This document shows, piece after piece, positions 18,868 through 27,306 of a stretch of 64,000 bases of DNA (position 1 is the stretch's first letter; the number at the start of each line of letters is the position of its first letter). The stretch is from Porticoccaceae bacterium. GTDB taxonomy: Bacteria > Pseudomonadota > Gammaproteobacteria > Pseudomonadales > Porticoccaceae. The stretch lies in NCBI GenBank assembly GCA_024644595.1, contig JAHEHL010000010.1, forward strand, positions 1 through 64,000, in the 5' to 3' direction. The position numbers and the translations under genes were made by a program. The notes beneath the pieces were generated by a model. That model had not been told where the DNA came from. It made no database searches and saw only the letters and a list, made by a program, of their open reading frames with translations.

Positions 18868-20553
18868 TTACAAGGTTACCTCAGATTCCGCGCTAAATAC
18901 CCGCTTGCCCGCCAACCAGGTTTCCAATACATTGGTCTTCCACAGGTCTTCTGGTGCCACTTGATAGATATCCTGGTCGAGCAAGATAAAGTCTGCCCAC
19001 TTGCCGTCGGTGAGACCGCCCAAACTCTCTTCCTGATGTGCTGCCCAGGCGGCATCGATGCTAAAACTTCGCATAGTCTCTTCGATGCTCATGGCTTCAT
19101 GGCTAATCCAGCCACCCTCTGGTTGATTCTGTTTGTTCTGTCGGGTTACTGCGGCATGAATGCCATCAAAGGGATTGGCTAGCTCAACTGGAAAGTCTGA
19201 GCCTGAGACTAACCGACTGCCCTGGTTGAGAAAGCTGCGCCAGGCGTAGGCACCTTTCAAACGATCTGCTCCAATTCGTTCCTCAGCCATATTCATGTCA
19301 CTGGTGGCATGGGTTGGTTGCATGGAGGGAATGACGTCGAGTTCCTTAAATCGGGGAATATCACTCAGTGCCACTACCTGAGAATGTTCGATGCGGTGAC
19401 GCAGTTCACGACCGCCGATTGTATTGTAGGCATGTTCGATTTCATCGAGGGCGATGCGATTGCCTTTATCACCGATAGCGTGGATGGCGAGCTGAAAGCC
19501 GGCCTTTGTCGCCAGGTTAACCAGTTGCCGCAGCTCTTCTTCGCTGGTGAGTAGCAGGCCACTGTGATCCGGGCGATCGGCATAGGGTTGCAGCAATGCC
19601 GCGCCGCGACTGCCGAGGGCGCCATCGGTATAAATCTTGATGCTGCGCGCCGTGTAGAGATCATTTTGGTCGCGGCTGTGGCCTGCCGCAAGAATCGGTT
19701 CAAGGTCAGGGTCCGTCGACGAGATCATGCCGTAAATGCGGATTTGCATTTTGCCGCTATCTGCCAGATCGCGGTAGAGCTGGTGTTCCCGGGCACTGAC
19801 CCCAGCATCGTGTGTTGAGGTGATGCCGAGACTCAGCAGGTGCGTACTCACCGCATCCAGCGCAACGGTAATTTCTGCTTCACTCGGGTCGGGAATGACC
19901 TGGCTGACCAGGTTCATGGCATTGTCGATCAGAACACCGGTCGGGTTGCCATCGGCATCGCGAAGTATTTCGCCGCCCGCCGGCGACACTGAGTTGGCGT
20001 CAATGCCCGCGGCACGCAGTGCGGCGCTGTTGGCCCAACCGGCGTGACCATCGATGCGCTCCAGCCAAACTGGTCGATCGTCGATTACGCTGTCGAGCAG
20101 GGCGGCGGTGGGGAACTGTTGGTCTGGCCACAGAACCTGATTCCAGCCGCGGCCTCTGATCCACTGCAGTTGTGGTTTCTGCGCGGCATAGTCGGCCACC
20201 TTTTTAGCTGCTAGCTGTGCGCTGTCCAGGCCGCGAACATCAACGCTGAGCAATGTGTAACCAAGGCTGGAGACATGACCGTGAGCATCGATAATGCCAG
20301 GAATCAGGGTTTTTCCCTGGCCGTCCATGCGCTCGGCATGGGGGTATGCTGTTGCCAGTTGCTCATCGCCGGTGGCGAGGACTTTGCCATCTTTAATGGC
20401 CAGGGCCTTAAAGCGAAATAGTTGGCGCTCATTGTTAAAGCTGTAGCCCTGAATATTTTCGATCAGCAGGGTGTTTGATTGCTGCGGTTGTGAGCAGCTG
20501 ATGACCAGGCCAAGCACTGCTGCGCACAGTGAGGAGAGGGCGATTTTATTCAT
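18868..20553 (-). CDS. Amidohydrolase-family lipoprotein (YtcJ-like)
   Basis: A 561-residue metal-dependent hydrolase of the amidohydrolase superfamily. A lipoprotein signal ends in LVISC with Cys20 as the lipidation site, so the enzyme is predicted to face the periplasm. The metal motif GIIDAHGH (H91, H93), a Lys-bearing segment IKIYTDGALGSRGA, AIHAIGDKGN with further His, HRIEHSQ and VSGSDFP are those of the YtcJ/LAF3-type subgroup, whose substrates are largely unknown (amides, N-acyl compounds or cyclic ureas). The downstream gene end is convergent with panD. A DUF4124 gene lies 45 bases upstream on the same strand. Confidence 0.88.
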   Translation of the reverse strand: MNKIALSSLCAAVLGLVISCSQPQQSNTLLIENIQGYSFNNERQLFRFKALAIKDGKVLATGDEQLATAYPHAERMDGQGKTLIPGIIDAHGHVSSLGYTLLSVDVRGLDSAQLAAKKVADYAAQKPQLQWIRGRGWNQVLWPDQQFPTAALLDSVIDDRPVWLERIDGHAGWANSAALRAAGIDANSVSPAGGEILRDADGNPTGVLIDNAMNLVSQVIPDPSEAEITVALDAVSTHLLSLGITSTHDAGVSAREHQLYRDLADSGKMQIRIYGMISSTDPDLEPILAAGHSRDQNDLYTARSIKIYTDGALGSRGAALLQPYADRPDHSGLLLTSEEELRQLVNLATKAGFQLAIHAIGDKGNRIALDEIEHAYNTIGGRELRHRIEHSQVVALSDIPRFKELDVIPSMQPTHATSDMNMAEERIGADRLKGAYAWRSFLNQGSRLVSGSDFPVELANPFDGIHAAVTRQNKQNQPEGGWISHEAMSIEETMRSFSIDAAWAAHQEESLGGLTDGKWADFILLDQDIYQVAPEDLWKTNVLETWLAGKRVFSAESEVTL

Positions 20554-20598
20554 GGTTGGGCTCCGCGAGCGGTTTTAATTATTCTTGTCGCTAATAAG

Positions 20599-21093
20599 TC
20601 AGCGTGTGCACTGTTGGCGGATATAGTCTCTCATCTGGTTTATTTGTGCGAGTTTTTCTTCGTCGGGGAGATAGCGATAGTCGCCACTGTCGGAATCGTG
20701 CTGTCGGATGCGTCCGGCATTTTCCAGAGCGGTAAGTTGCTTGCGAGCAATATTACAGTTGTGCTGTCGGACTTTTGTTTGCAGCAGTTTTAGCTCGGGT
20801 GGCTCTGATTGCTGCTGTGCCAGCTGGTGGGGTGAGGGTTGCGCAGAGCCCTCTGCAAGCCTGCTGGGTTGCGAGTCCTGCTGTAAGTTGACTGATTCGG
20901 GTTCTGATTTGGGTTCTCGGGTTGCGCTGCGGTTGTCGTTGATCTCGACGACCTCGGCGCGGATGTTGTTCGGTGGTGTCTGATCGTAATGGGTAACACC
21001 GTCTGAATCGACCCATTTGTACAGCGTGGCGGCCGCAGCTGGGAGGTTGCTGCAGGCGACGATAATGAGCATGATAGTGAGGGCCTTGTGCAT
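20599..21093 (-). CDS. Secreted DUF4124-domain protein
   Basis: A 164-residue exported protein. After a signal peptide (MHKALTIMLIIVACSNLPAAAA) comes ATLYKWVDSDGVTHYDQTPP, the hallmark of DUF4124, a short domain found at the N-terminus of many proteobacterial envelope proteins. The middle is Gln/Ser/Pro-rich and probably disordered; two Cys occur near the end. The signal also contains IVAC, so lipidation instead of ordinary cleavage cannot be excluded. ATG 21093 is chosen because AGGAG sits just upstream; the longer frame to 21177 adds a non-signal-like stretch. Function unknown. Confidence 0.8.
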   Translation of the reverse strand: MHKALTIMLIIVACSNLPAAAATLYKWVDSDGVTHYDQTPPNNIRAEVVEINDNRSATREPKSEPESVNLQQDSQPSRLAEGSAQPSPHQLAQQQSEPPELKLLQTKVRQHNCNIARKQLTALENAGRIRQHDSDSGDYRYLPDEEKLAQINQMRDYIRQQCTR

Positions 21094-21202
21094 GAAAACT
21101 CCTTGTATTGTTGTTCCCTGATTGCTTCCTGATCTCTCGTGTCTCCTCTTTTTGAGTATAGATACAACCGGCGCCAACGGTGGGTTTGGTATGCTCTGGT
21201 GA

Positions 21203-21230
21203 TTGACTAATCGGAAAAAAGTGTTACATT
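21203..21230 (+). promoter_or_regulatory. Predicted promoter of ilvI-ilvH
   Basis: TTGACT (21203-21208), 16 bases, TACATT (21225-21230). Transcription would begin near 21237, leaving a leader of about 270 bases before the ilvI GTG at 21511. The whole 21094-21510 interval is otherwise free of a normal gene. Confidence 0.5.
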
Positions 21231-21290
21231 AATGAAGGTCTGCACGTATTGATGCAGGCACTTTGACTCAGTACCAGGTAGGCGTTACCC

Positions 21291-21377
21291 ATGCCGCTGG
21301 TCATCAACACAGATGGTGCAGTCGTTTATCAACAGACTCCAGCACCTAATGTCAGTCTCAAGCACTTACCGGTGTGA
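21291..21377 (+). CDS. Possible ilv leader peptide
   Basis: A 28-codon frame beginning MPLVINTDGAVV and ending LKHLPV. It holds five Val, three Leu and one Ile codons, including a Leu-Val-Ile run at codons 3-5, and an AGGTAGG stretch lies 8 bases before the ATG. Its stop is 7 bases before the terminator-like hairpin at 21385. Branched-chain enrichment is moderate, not striking, so it may be chance. Confidence 0.3.
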   Translation: MPLVINTDGAVVYQQTPAPNVSLKHLPV

Positions 21378-21384
21378 CTGAAAT

Positions 21385-21408
21385 TGCCGCTTCCGCGGTA
21401 TCTATTTT
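21385..21408 (+). terminator. Terminator-like hairpin in the ilvI leader
   Basis: Six-base-pair stem TGCCGC/GCGGTA (one G-T pair) with a TTCC loop, then TCTATTTT. A weak intrinsic terminator by itself, but its position between promoter and gene fits an attenuator. Confidence 0.4.
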
Positions 21409-21510
21409 GATGCAACAGCTCTGATGTAACCGCTCTGATGTAAGAGCAATTCGCCTCCCCGGGAACCGTCCTGATATTTATCTTATATGTAACAGCGACG
21501 AGGATTTATT

Positions 21511-23247
21511 GTGGAACTCTTATCCGGCGGTGAAATTGTTATCCGCGCTTTAAAAGATGCTGGCATCAAGTACGTCTGGGGTTATCCCGGTGGTGCGGCG
21601 CTGCATATTTACGACGCCCTGTACCGACAGGAAGACGTCCACCATCTGCTGGTGCGACACGAGCAGGCTGCGGTTCATGCTGCCGATGGTTACTCGCGAT
21701 CCACGGGTGAAGTGGGTACTGCTCTGGTGACCTCCGGGCCCGGTGCGACCAATGCCATTACTGGCATTGCCACGGCATTTATGGATTCGATTCCGATGGT
21801 GGTAATTTCCGGCCAGGTGCCGTTGAGCAAGATCGGCCAGGATGCTTTCCAGGAAACCGATATGGTCGGCGTGTCTCGTCCGATTGTGAAACACAGTTTT
21901 CTTGTCACTCGTGCGGAAGATATCGCTGAGACGATTGCCAAGGCCTATTATATTGCCGCGACCGGTCGTCCAGGTCCGGTTGTTGTCGATATTCCCAAAG
22001 ACGTAACAGATCCTGATCACAAGGTGCCTTATCACTATCCGGCAGAGATCAAGATGCGGTCTTATCAGCCCACAGACAAGGGCCACCGCGGGCAGATCAA
22101 GCGCGCCGTCCAGACTTTGCTCGATGCTAAGCGTCCAGTGCTTTACACCGGTGGTGGTGTGGTGATTGATAATGCCTCAGAGCATTTGATTGCCCTGGCG
22201 AGAGAGCTCAATTATCCGGTGACGAATACTTTGATGGGGCTGGGAGCCTATCCTGGCACTGATCGTCAGTACCTGGGAATGCTCGGTATGCATGGCACCT
22301 ATGAGGCCAATACTGCCATGCACCATGCGGATGTCATCTTTGCTATCGGTGCGCGCTTTGATGATCGTGTAACCAACGATCTGGAAAAGTTCTGCCCTCA
22401 CGCAACGATTATTCATATCGATGTGGATCCAACGTCGGTATCGAAAAATATTGAAGCGCATATCCCTATAGTGGGCACCTGTTCTTCGGTGCTGCCTGAG
22501 ATGTTAGCACTGATCAAACAGGCCGATAGCAGTCCGGACGCTGATGCAATTGCGGAGTGGTGGCAGCAGATTGATCAGTGGCGTGCGGACAAAGGTATCT
22601 ACACTGCTTCACGTTACGAAGAGAGCTCTGGTAACTGCATCAAACCGCAAGATGTGATCAAGATGCTGTATAAGGTCACCAACGGCGAGGCGATTGTGAC
22701 CTCTGATGTGGGTCAGCACCAGATGTTTGCCGCGCAGTACTATCTGTTCGACAAGCCGCGCACCTGGATCAATTCCGGTGGTCTCGGCACCATGGGCTTT
22801 GGTCTGCCCGCGGCGATGGGTTGCAAACTGGCCTTTCCCGATACGGACGTCGCCTGTGTTACCGGAGAGGGTAGTATCCAGATGTGTATTCAGGAACTCT
22901 CAACCTGTTCCCAGCACAATTTGCCGGTAAAAATTATCAACCTGAATAATGCTGCTCTGGGGATGGTGCGACAGTGGCAGGATATGAATTACAGCAGCCG
23001 CTATTCAGAGAGTCTGTATGAAGATTCTCTGCCTGATTTCGTCAAGCTGGCGGAAGCTTATGGCCATGTCGGTATGAAAATAACCCATATCGATGAACTC
23101 GAAGAGAAGATGCGTGAGTGTTTTGCGATGAAGGACCGTGTGGTGTTTATGGATATTTATGTCGACCGCGCCGAGCACGTTTACCCGATGCAAATGCCCG
23201 GTGGCTCGATGCGCGATCTGTGGCTTAACAAAACGGAGAGAACCTGA
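21511..23247 (+). CDS. ilvI: Acetolactate synthase large subunit
   Basis: A 578-residue thiamine diphosphate enzyme (also called ilvB) for the first common step of valine, leucine and isoleucine synthesis. The N-terminal Pyr domain has the catalytic Glu (E51 in [18 protein letters not shown]), the middle domain binds FAD, and the C-terminal PP domain has [17 protein letters not shown] leading into NLNN (ThDP/Mg2+ motif). Sequence resembles the IlvI-type (AHAS III) subunit. The start is GTG 21511 with AGGA 6 bases upstream. The stop shares a base with the ilvH start (TGATG). A long regulatory-looking leader precedes it. Confidence 0.96.
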   Translation: MELLSGGEIVIRALKDAGIKYVWGYPGGAALHIYDALYRQEDVHHLLVRHEQAAVHAADGYSRSTGEVGTALVTSGPGATNAITGIATAFMDSIPMVVISGQVPLSKIGQDAFQETDMVGVSRPIVKHSFLVTRAEDIAETIAKAYYIAATGRPGPVVVDIPKDVTDPDHKVPYHYPAEIKMRSYQPTDKGHRGQIKRAVQTLLDAKRPVLYTGGGVVIDNASEHLIALARELNYPVTNTLMGLGAYPGTDRQYLGMLGMHGTYEANTAMHHADVIFAIGARFDDRVTNDLEKFCPHATIIHIDVDPTSVSKNIEAHIPIVGTCSSVLPEMLALIKQADSSPDADAIAEWWQQIDQWRADKGIYTASRYEESSGNCIKPQDVIKMLYKVTNGEAIVTSDVGQHQMFAAQYYLFDKPRTWINSGGLGTMGFGLPAAMGCKLAFPDTDVACVTGEGSIQMCIQELSTCSQHNLPVKIINLNNAALGMVRQWQDMNYSSRYSESLYEDSLPDFVKLAEAYGHVGMKITHIDELEEKMRECFAMKDRVVFMDIYVDRAEHVYPMQMPGGSMRDLWLNKTERT

Positions 23248-23741
23248 TGAAAAGGATAGTTTCAATTCTGCTGGAAAATGAATCTGGTGCACTCTCTCGA
23301 GTGGTGGGTTTGTTTGCTCAGCGCGGTTACAACATCGACACGCTGACTGTGGCGCCAACTGATGATGACACTTTGTCGCGTCTGACCTTGACCACTCAGG
23401 GTGACGATAAAATGGTCGAGCAGATCGTCAAACAGTTGCACAAGTTGATCGACACTATCAAGGTGGTAGATCTCACTGATGGCCCGCATATTGAGCGTGA
23501 GCTGATGTTGGTTAAAATCAAGGCCACAGAGAATGATGTTCGCCGTGAGTTGAAAAGCTGCGTGGAAATTTTCCGCGGCCATATTATTGATGTCACAGCC
23601 TCCTCCTACACCGTGCAGCTGGCCGGTGACAGTGAAAAACTCGATGCCTTTATCGAAGCGGTTCGCGATATGGGTATTATGGAAGTGGTGAGAAGTGGTG
23701 TGTCGGGTATCTCCCGCGGTGATAAATTTTTGCGCGTGTGA
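23247..23741 (+). CDS. ilvH: Acetolactate synthase small (regulatory) subunit
   Basis: A 164-residue regulatory subunit (also called ilvN) giving valine feedback control. The N-terminal ACT domain (RIVSILLENESGALSRVVGL, RGYNIDTLTVAPTDD) binds the effector; the C-terminal half matches the small-subunit-specific domain. Length is that of E. coli IlvH (163). In Pseudomonas ilvC and then pssA follow; here a tyrosine phosphatase gene occupies the place of ilvC. A TTGCC/GGCAA hairpin lies just after the stop (23757-23772). Confidence 0.95.
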   Translation: MKRIVSILLENESGALSRVVGLFAQRGYNIDTLTVAPTDDDTLSRLTLTTQGDDKMVEQIVKQLHKLIDTIKVVDLTDGPHIERELMLVKIKATENDVRRELKSCVEIFRGHIIDVTASSYTVQLAGDSEKLDAFIEAVRDMGIMEVVRSGVSGISRGDKFLRV

Positions 23742-23787
23742 CCGTTGAAAGTCAGGTTGCCTTAAAAGGCAAACCGAAAGGGGAACT

Positions 23788-24576
23788 ATGTCGTTAGATC
23801 ATACCAATACAAGAATCGTCAGCCTCGATGGCGGCATTAATTTCCGCGATATTGGCGGTTACGTCAATACTCAAGGCCGAGCCGTCAAGTGGCGCAAGAT
23901 TATGCGCTGCGGTCATTTGGCGCGGCTCTCTGACGCTGATCTGGATCGCCTGGAAGCAATGGGTGTGAGCAAGATTCATGATTTTCGTCGCAAGGATGAG
24001 CAGACGCAGTCGCCGAGCCGGGCCGTGCGCGCGGAATTTATTGATGATTACCAGATTTCAATTGGTGATATTTCGCGGTTTTGGGAGTTTCTCTTTGGCG
24101 GCGAATTAACCGCTGACTCCTCACATCAACTGGTGGTTAATTCCTATCGCTCCTGCATTGATGTTGTGGTTCCTGAGTTCAGTCGCTTTATGCGCCATAT
24201 TGTCGACAATGGTGACAGTGCTTCGGTGTTTCACTGCTCTGCCGGCAAGGACCGAACCGGTATGGCTGCGGCGCTGATACTGTCAGCGCTGGACGTGCCG
24301 CGCGAGACCATTGTCGAAGACTATATGTTGACCCTGCAACACTATGACTCGGACGCTTTGATCGAGATCGTCGAGGGACACTTGCGCGATGCCAAGGTCG
24401 AAGAGTGGGACCGCGACTGGCTGATTCCGTACTGCTCTGTGCATCAGGACAATATTATCGCCTTTCTCGAGGCTATCGATGAACGTTACGGCGATGTTAA
24501 AACCTACCTTACCTCGGCACTGGGTCTCAGTGTTGCTGACCTTGAAAAAATGCATAGCTGCTATTTGGATAATTAA
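23788..24576 (+). CDS. Tyrosine-protein phosphatase (Y_phosphatase3 type)
   Basis: A 262-residue cytoplasmic protein-tyrosine-phosphatase-like enzyme. The active-site P-loop HCSAGKDRTG is at 149-158 with nucleophile Cys150 and Arg156. The N-terminal GINFRDIGGYVNTQGR and KIMRCGHLARLS segments are typical of the family with DUF/PTP name Y_phosphatase3, which includes dual-specificity and lipid phosphatases such as MptpB. A GGGGA ribosome binding site precedes the ATG. It lies 46 bases after ilvH and shortly before pssA, so it is probably expressed with them. Substrate unknown. Confidence 0.88.
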   Translation: MSLDHTNTRIVSLDGGINFRDIGGYVNTQGRAVKWRKIMRCGHLARLSDADLDRLEAMGVSKIHDFRRKDEQTQSPSRAVRAEFIDDYQISIGDISRFWEFLFGGELTADSSHQLVVNSYRSCIDVVVPEFSRFMRHIVDNGDSASVFHCSAGKDRTGMAAALILSALDVPRETIVEDYMLTLQHYDSDALIEIVEGHLRDAKVEEWDRDWLIPYCSVHQDNIIAFLEAIDERYGDVKTYLTSALGLSVADLEKMHSCYLDN

Positions 24577-24581
24577 AGGCC

Positions 24582-24587
24582 TATAAT
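24582..24587 (+). promoter_or_regulatory. Possible pssA promoter -10 box
   Basis: A perfect TATAAT 30 bases before the preferred pssA start, just after the end of the phosphatase gene. No convincing -35 is seen at the proper distance. Confidence 0.3.
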
Positions 24588-24617
24588 GCGCAACACCAGC
24601 CCATGGAGCAGCGCAGC

Positions 24618-25415
24618 ATGAACGATAAAGCAGATAGTTCGGAGAATGTCGTCAATCTCAAGACGCCAGCCGAGGAGGCGCCAGCGCGTCGCAAAGGTAT
24701 CTACCTGTTGCCCAATCTTCTCACCACCGGTGCGTTGTTTGGCGGTTTCTATGCGGTGCTGTCCGGTTTTAGCGGTAACTATGAATGGGCTGCGATGGCG
24801 ATTTTTGCTGCGATGCTGTTTGATGGCCTCGATGGTCGTGTGGCACGCATGACCAACACCCAGAGTGATTTTGGTGTGCAGTATGACAGTCTCTCCGATA
24901 TGGTCTCGTTTGGTGTCGCACCTGCGGTGGTCGCCTATGGCTGGGCTCTGAGTGGTCTCGGAAAACTCGGACTGGCCGCTGCGTTTGTCTATGCCTCTTG
25001 CGCTGCGCTGCGTCTGGCACGTTTTAATGTGCAGGCAGAGTTAGCGAGCAAGAAAACCTTTACCGGGTTGCCAAGTCCGGCGGCGGCGGCATTGGTTGCA
25101 GGGCTTGTCTGGTCAGTGTATGAATTCGAGGCGTCGCTCGGACTGTCAATGATTGCGGCCCTGATTACAGCGGCTGCTGGCCTGTTGATGGTGTCCAATC
25201 TTAAATACCCGAGTTTTAAAGAGATCGACTTTCGCGGCAAGGTGCCGTTTATGGTGATTCTCTCAGTGGTGATGGGATTTGTTGTGATCACTATCGACCC
25301 GCCGAGAATTCTGTTTGCACTGGCTGCCGGGTTTGCGCTCTATGCGCCGGTGGTTTGGTTGCTGAAAAAACTTGGCTACAGCGGTGGCACGCCGAGTGAT
25401 GGCCCCCAGGCTTAA
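24618..25415 (+). CDS. pssA: CDP-diacylglycerol-serine O-phosphatidyltransferase
   Basis: A 265-residue membrane enzyme making phosphatidylserine, the precursor of phosphatidylethanolamine. The CDP-alcohol transferase motif is complete (LFDGLDGRVARM followed by GVQYDSLSDM), and the N-terminal LPNLLTTGALFGGFYA helix and the FGVAPAVVAY helix are characteristic of the type II (Bacillus/Pseudomonas-like) PssA. About eight helices. ATG 24618 has GGAG 9 bases upstream; the in-frame ATG at 24603 lacks a ribosome binding site. Linkage ilvIH...pssA is known from Pseudomonas. Confidence 0.9.
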   Translation: MNDKADSSENVVNLKTPAEEAPARRKGIYLLPNLLTTGALFGGFYAVLSGFSGNYEWAAMAIFAAMLFDGLDGRVARMTNTQSDFGVQYDSLSDMVSFGVAPAVVAYGWALSGLGKLGLAAAFVYASCAALRLARFNVQAELASKKTFTGLPSPAAAALVAGLVWSVYEFEASLGLSMIAALITAAAGLLMVSNLKYPSFKEIDFRGKVPFMVILSVVMGFVVITIDPPRILFALAAGFALYAPVVWLLKKLGYSGGTPSDGPQA

Positions 25416-25441
25416 CAATCAATAAGCAGTTAAATTAGCCG

Positions 25442-25470
25442 TTGGCAGTCTGATCAAAATCTGTTTGAAT
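25442..25470 (+). promoter_or_regulatory. Predicted leu promoter
   Basis: TTGGCA (25442-25447), 17 bases, TTGAAT (25465-25470). The expected transcription start, 25476-25478, coincides with the ATG of the leader peptide at 25477. Confidence 0.5.
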
Positions 25471-25476
25471 AACATT

Positions 25477-25563
25477 ATGAATAGTCCTTTGCATATAACC
25501 TTTTCTGACATCGGCTCCCTGGCCGCTGTTTCTGCACGTGGACTGCTTCTTCTCCTGCCCTGA
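25477..25563 (+). CDS. leuL: leu operon leader peptide
   Basis: A 28-codon frame, beginning MNSPLHITF and ending ARGLLLLLP, lies upstream of leuA. Five consecutive Leu codons (CTG CTT CTT CTC CTG, 25543-25557) sit three codons before the stop. Runs of regulatory codons near the end of a short leader are the hallmark of attenuator peptides: ribosomes stall there when charged tRNA-Leu is scarce. No Shine-Dalgarno sequence is seen, and the predicted promoter places the transcript start at or next to the AUG, so translation may be leaderless. Seen: the frame and codon run. Inferred: its role. Confidence 0.75.
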   Translation: MNSPLHITFSDIGSLAAVSARGLLLLLP

Positions 25564-25721
25564 GGGGCATCTATCGTTACACCTCATCAAAACTCCACGC
25601 ATTGCCAATATTTTAAACAGGCTGAAAATGCACTGAAATTTCGCCCCCATAAGGGTTGGATACGTTTTACAATACAGCCACGCAGAGTGATTGTGACCAG
25701 TGACAAGAGCGAGTGGCTCGC
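25537..25721 (+). promoter_or_regulatory. leuA leader with alternative stems (attenuator candidate)
   Basis: Competing pairings are visible: CGTGGA (25537-25542, just before the Leu codons) with TCCACG (25594-25599); TGCCC with GGGCA around TGAG (25556-25569), overlapping the leader stop; TGAGG (25561-25565) with CCTCA (25582-25586). Further on are an imperfect dyad TTGTGACCAGTGACAA (25691-25706) and a GCGAG/CTCGC hairpin (25709-25721) just before the leuA ribosome binding site. I could not identify a clear T-tailed terminator, so control could be by attenuation or by access to the leuA start. The interval 25416-25740 holds nothing else. Confidence 0.4.
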
Positions 25722-25740
25722 CTTAGGAAGAGAAGACAGA

Positions 25741-27300
25741 ATGAATAGCTCAGAGCAGACCAAAGAAAAATTAATTATTTTTGATACTACCTTGCGTGAC
25801 GGTGAGCAGAGCCCCGGCGCATCGATGACCAAAGATGAAAAAGTGCGCATTGCCAAGGCACTGGAAAAAATGCGTGTCGATGTTATCGAAGCCGGATTTG
25901 CCATTTCCAGCCAGGGTGACTTTGAGGCGATTCGAGCGATTGCCGGTAGTGTTAAACAAAGCCGTATCTGCAGCCTCTCACGCGCTGTGAGAGGAGATAT
26001 TGAACGGGCGGCTGAGGCACTTAAAGACGCCAATGCAGGCCGCATTCATACTTTTATTGCCACATCTCCAATCCACATGAAGCACAAGCTTCAGATGGAG
26101 CCGGATCAGGTTCTGGAACAGGCGGTGGGCGCGGTTAAAATTGCCCGCAGCTTAATTGATGATGTCGAATTCTCGCTGGAAGATGCCAGCCGCACTGAAT
26201 TTGAATTTATGTGTCGCATCACCGAGGCGGTGATTAATGCAGGTGCGCGAACCATCAATTTACCCGACACGGTGGGCTATTCCGATCCCGGTGAATATGG
26301 CTCGATGGTTGCGCGCTTGATGAACACTGTGCCAAACGCTGACAAGGCGGTCTTTTCGGTGCATTGTCACAATGATCTGGGACTTGCCGTGGCCAACAGT
26401 CTCGCCGCTGTGCAGAGTGGCGCGCGACAGGTTGAATGCACCATTAATGGCCTCGGTGAGCGGGCCGGCAATGCCTCGCTAGAAGAGCTGGTAATGGCTA
26501 TTCGCACTCGTCGCGATGTGTTTCCGGTGGAAACCAATATCGACACTGTCCATATTGTTCCCACCTCTAGGCTGGTCTCCAGTATCACGGGTTTCCCGGT
26601 GCAGCCAAACAAGGCGATTGTCGGCGCCAATGCATTTGCCCATGAGTCCGGTATTCACCAGGACGGGATTCTTAAATTCCGCGAGACCTATGAAATCATG
26701 AAAGCCGAAGATGTCGGCTGGAGCACCAACAAGTTATCGCTGGGCAAACTTTCAGGTCGTGCGGCGCTGGCTTCTCGGTTGGAGGAGTTGGGTATCAAGT
26801 TCGACAGCAAAGAAGAGTTTAATTCTGTGTTTGTGCGCTTTAAGGCGTTGGCCGACAAAAAGCGTGAGATCTTTGATGAGGATCTGCAAGCGCTGGTGTC
26901 GGAAGTCCAGATGGGTGCTGAGGCAGATATGCTGACCCTGGTTGATCTCGAGGTGCTGTCCAAATCTGGTCAGGCGCCGCAATCAAAGATTGTTATCGGC
27001 TATCAGGATAAGGAACATGCGGCTGAGGCGTCGGGTGATGGTGCGGTTGATGCCATCTTTAACGCGATTGAAAAAGTGGTCAGCAGTGGCACTAAATTGC
27101 AGCTCTATTCGGTCAATGCGGTAACTGAAGGCACTGACTCTCAGGGTGGCGTGACGGTGCGGCTGGAAAAAGATGGCCGGATTATCAATGGCCAGGGCGC
27201 CGACACGGATATTCTGGTTGCCAGTGCTAAGGCCTACCTCAATGCGCTGACCCTTATGCGCAACCCTGGGCGTTTGCACCCGCAGTTGGGTGGCGTGTAG
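25741..27300 (+). CDS. leuA: 2-isopropylmalate synthase
   Basis: A 519-residue enzyme condensing 2-oxoisovalerate and acetyl-CoA, the first leucine-specific step. The TIM-barrel N-terminus has [16 protein letters not shown] and the metal motif HCHND (208-212), plus [14 protein letters not shown]. The C-terminal half is the LeuA regulatory dimer domain that binds leucine, so it is LeuA and not a short citramalate or homocitrate synthase. ATG 25741 is preferred because it gives the family N-terminus and has purine-rich AGGAAGAGAAG upstream; the frame extends to a GTG at 25687. It is preceded by the leuL leader. Confidence 0.95.
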   Translation: MNSSEQTKEKLIIFDTTLRDGEQSPGASMTKDEKVRIAKALEKMRVDVIEAGFAISSQGDFEAIRAIAGSVKQSRICSLSRAVRGDIERAAEALKDANAGRIHTFIATSPIHMKHKLQMEPDQVLEQAVGAVKIARSLIDDVEFSLEDASRTEFEFMCRITEAVINAGARTINLPDTVGYSDPGEYGSMVARLMNTVPNADKAVFSVHCHNDLGLAVANSLAAVQSGARQVECTINGLGERAGNASLEELVMAIRTRRDVFPVETNIDTVHIVPTSRLVSSITGFPVQPNKAIVGANAFAHESGIHQDGILKFRETYEIMKAEDVGWSTNKLSLGKLSGRAALASRLEELGIKFDSKEEFNSVFVRFKALADKKREIFDEDLQALVSEVQMGAEADMLTLVDLEVLSKSGQAPQSKIVIGYQDKEHAAEASGDGAVDAIFNAIEKVVSSGTKLQLYSVNAVTEGTDSQGGVTVRLEKDGRIINGQGADTDILVASAKAYLNALTLMRNPGRLHPQLGGV

Positions 27301-27306
27301 AGCTGA

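Larger units (their letters stand above)
21237..21510 (+). promoter_or_regulatory. Long ilvI leader RNA, candidate attenuator (ilvB-OMG-type)
   Basis: The leader contains a CTGCA/TGCAG hairpin at its start, a 28-codon open frame (21291-21377), a GC-rich hairpin TGCCGC-TTCC-GCGGTA (21385-21400) followed by TCTATTTT, a 12-base direct repeat GCTCTGATGTAA (21418-21429 and 21432-21443) and a GCTCT/AGAGC hairpin. TACCG (21367-21371), within the last codons of the small frame, can pair with CGGTA (21396-21400) and would break the terminator-like hairpin. Known: a structured RNA named ilvB-OMG was described upstream of ilvB in OMG gammaproteobacteria. Identity with it is inference. Confidence 0.45.

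Noticed and set aside
25741-27300. leuA product considered as citramalate or homocitrate synthase
   Set aside because: The full-length C-terminal leucine-binding domain and the leucine leader peptide upstream both favour 2-isopropylmalate synthase.
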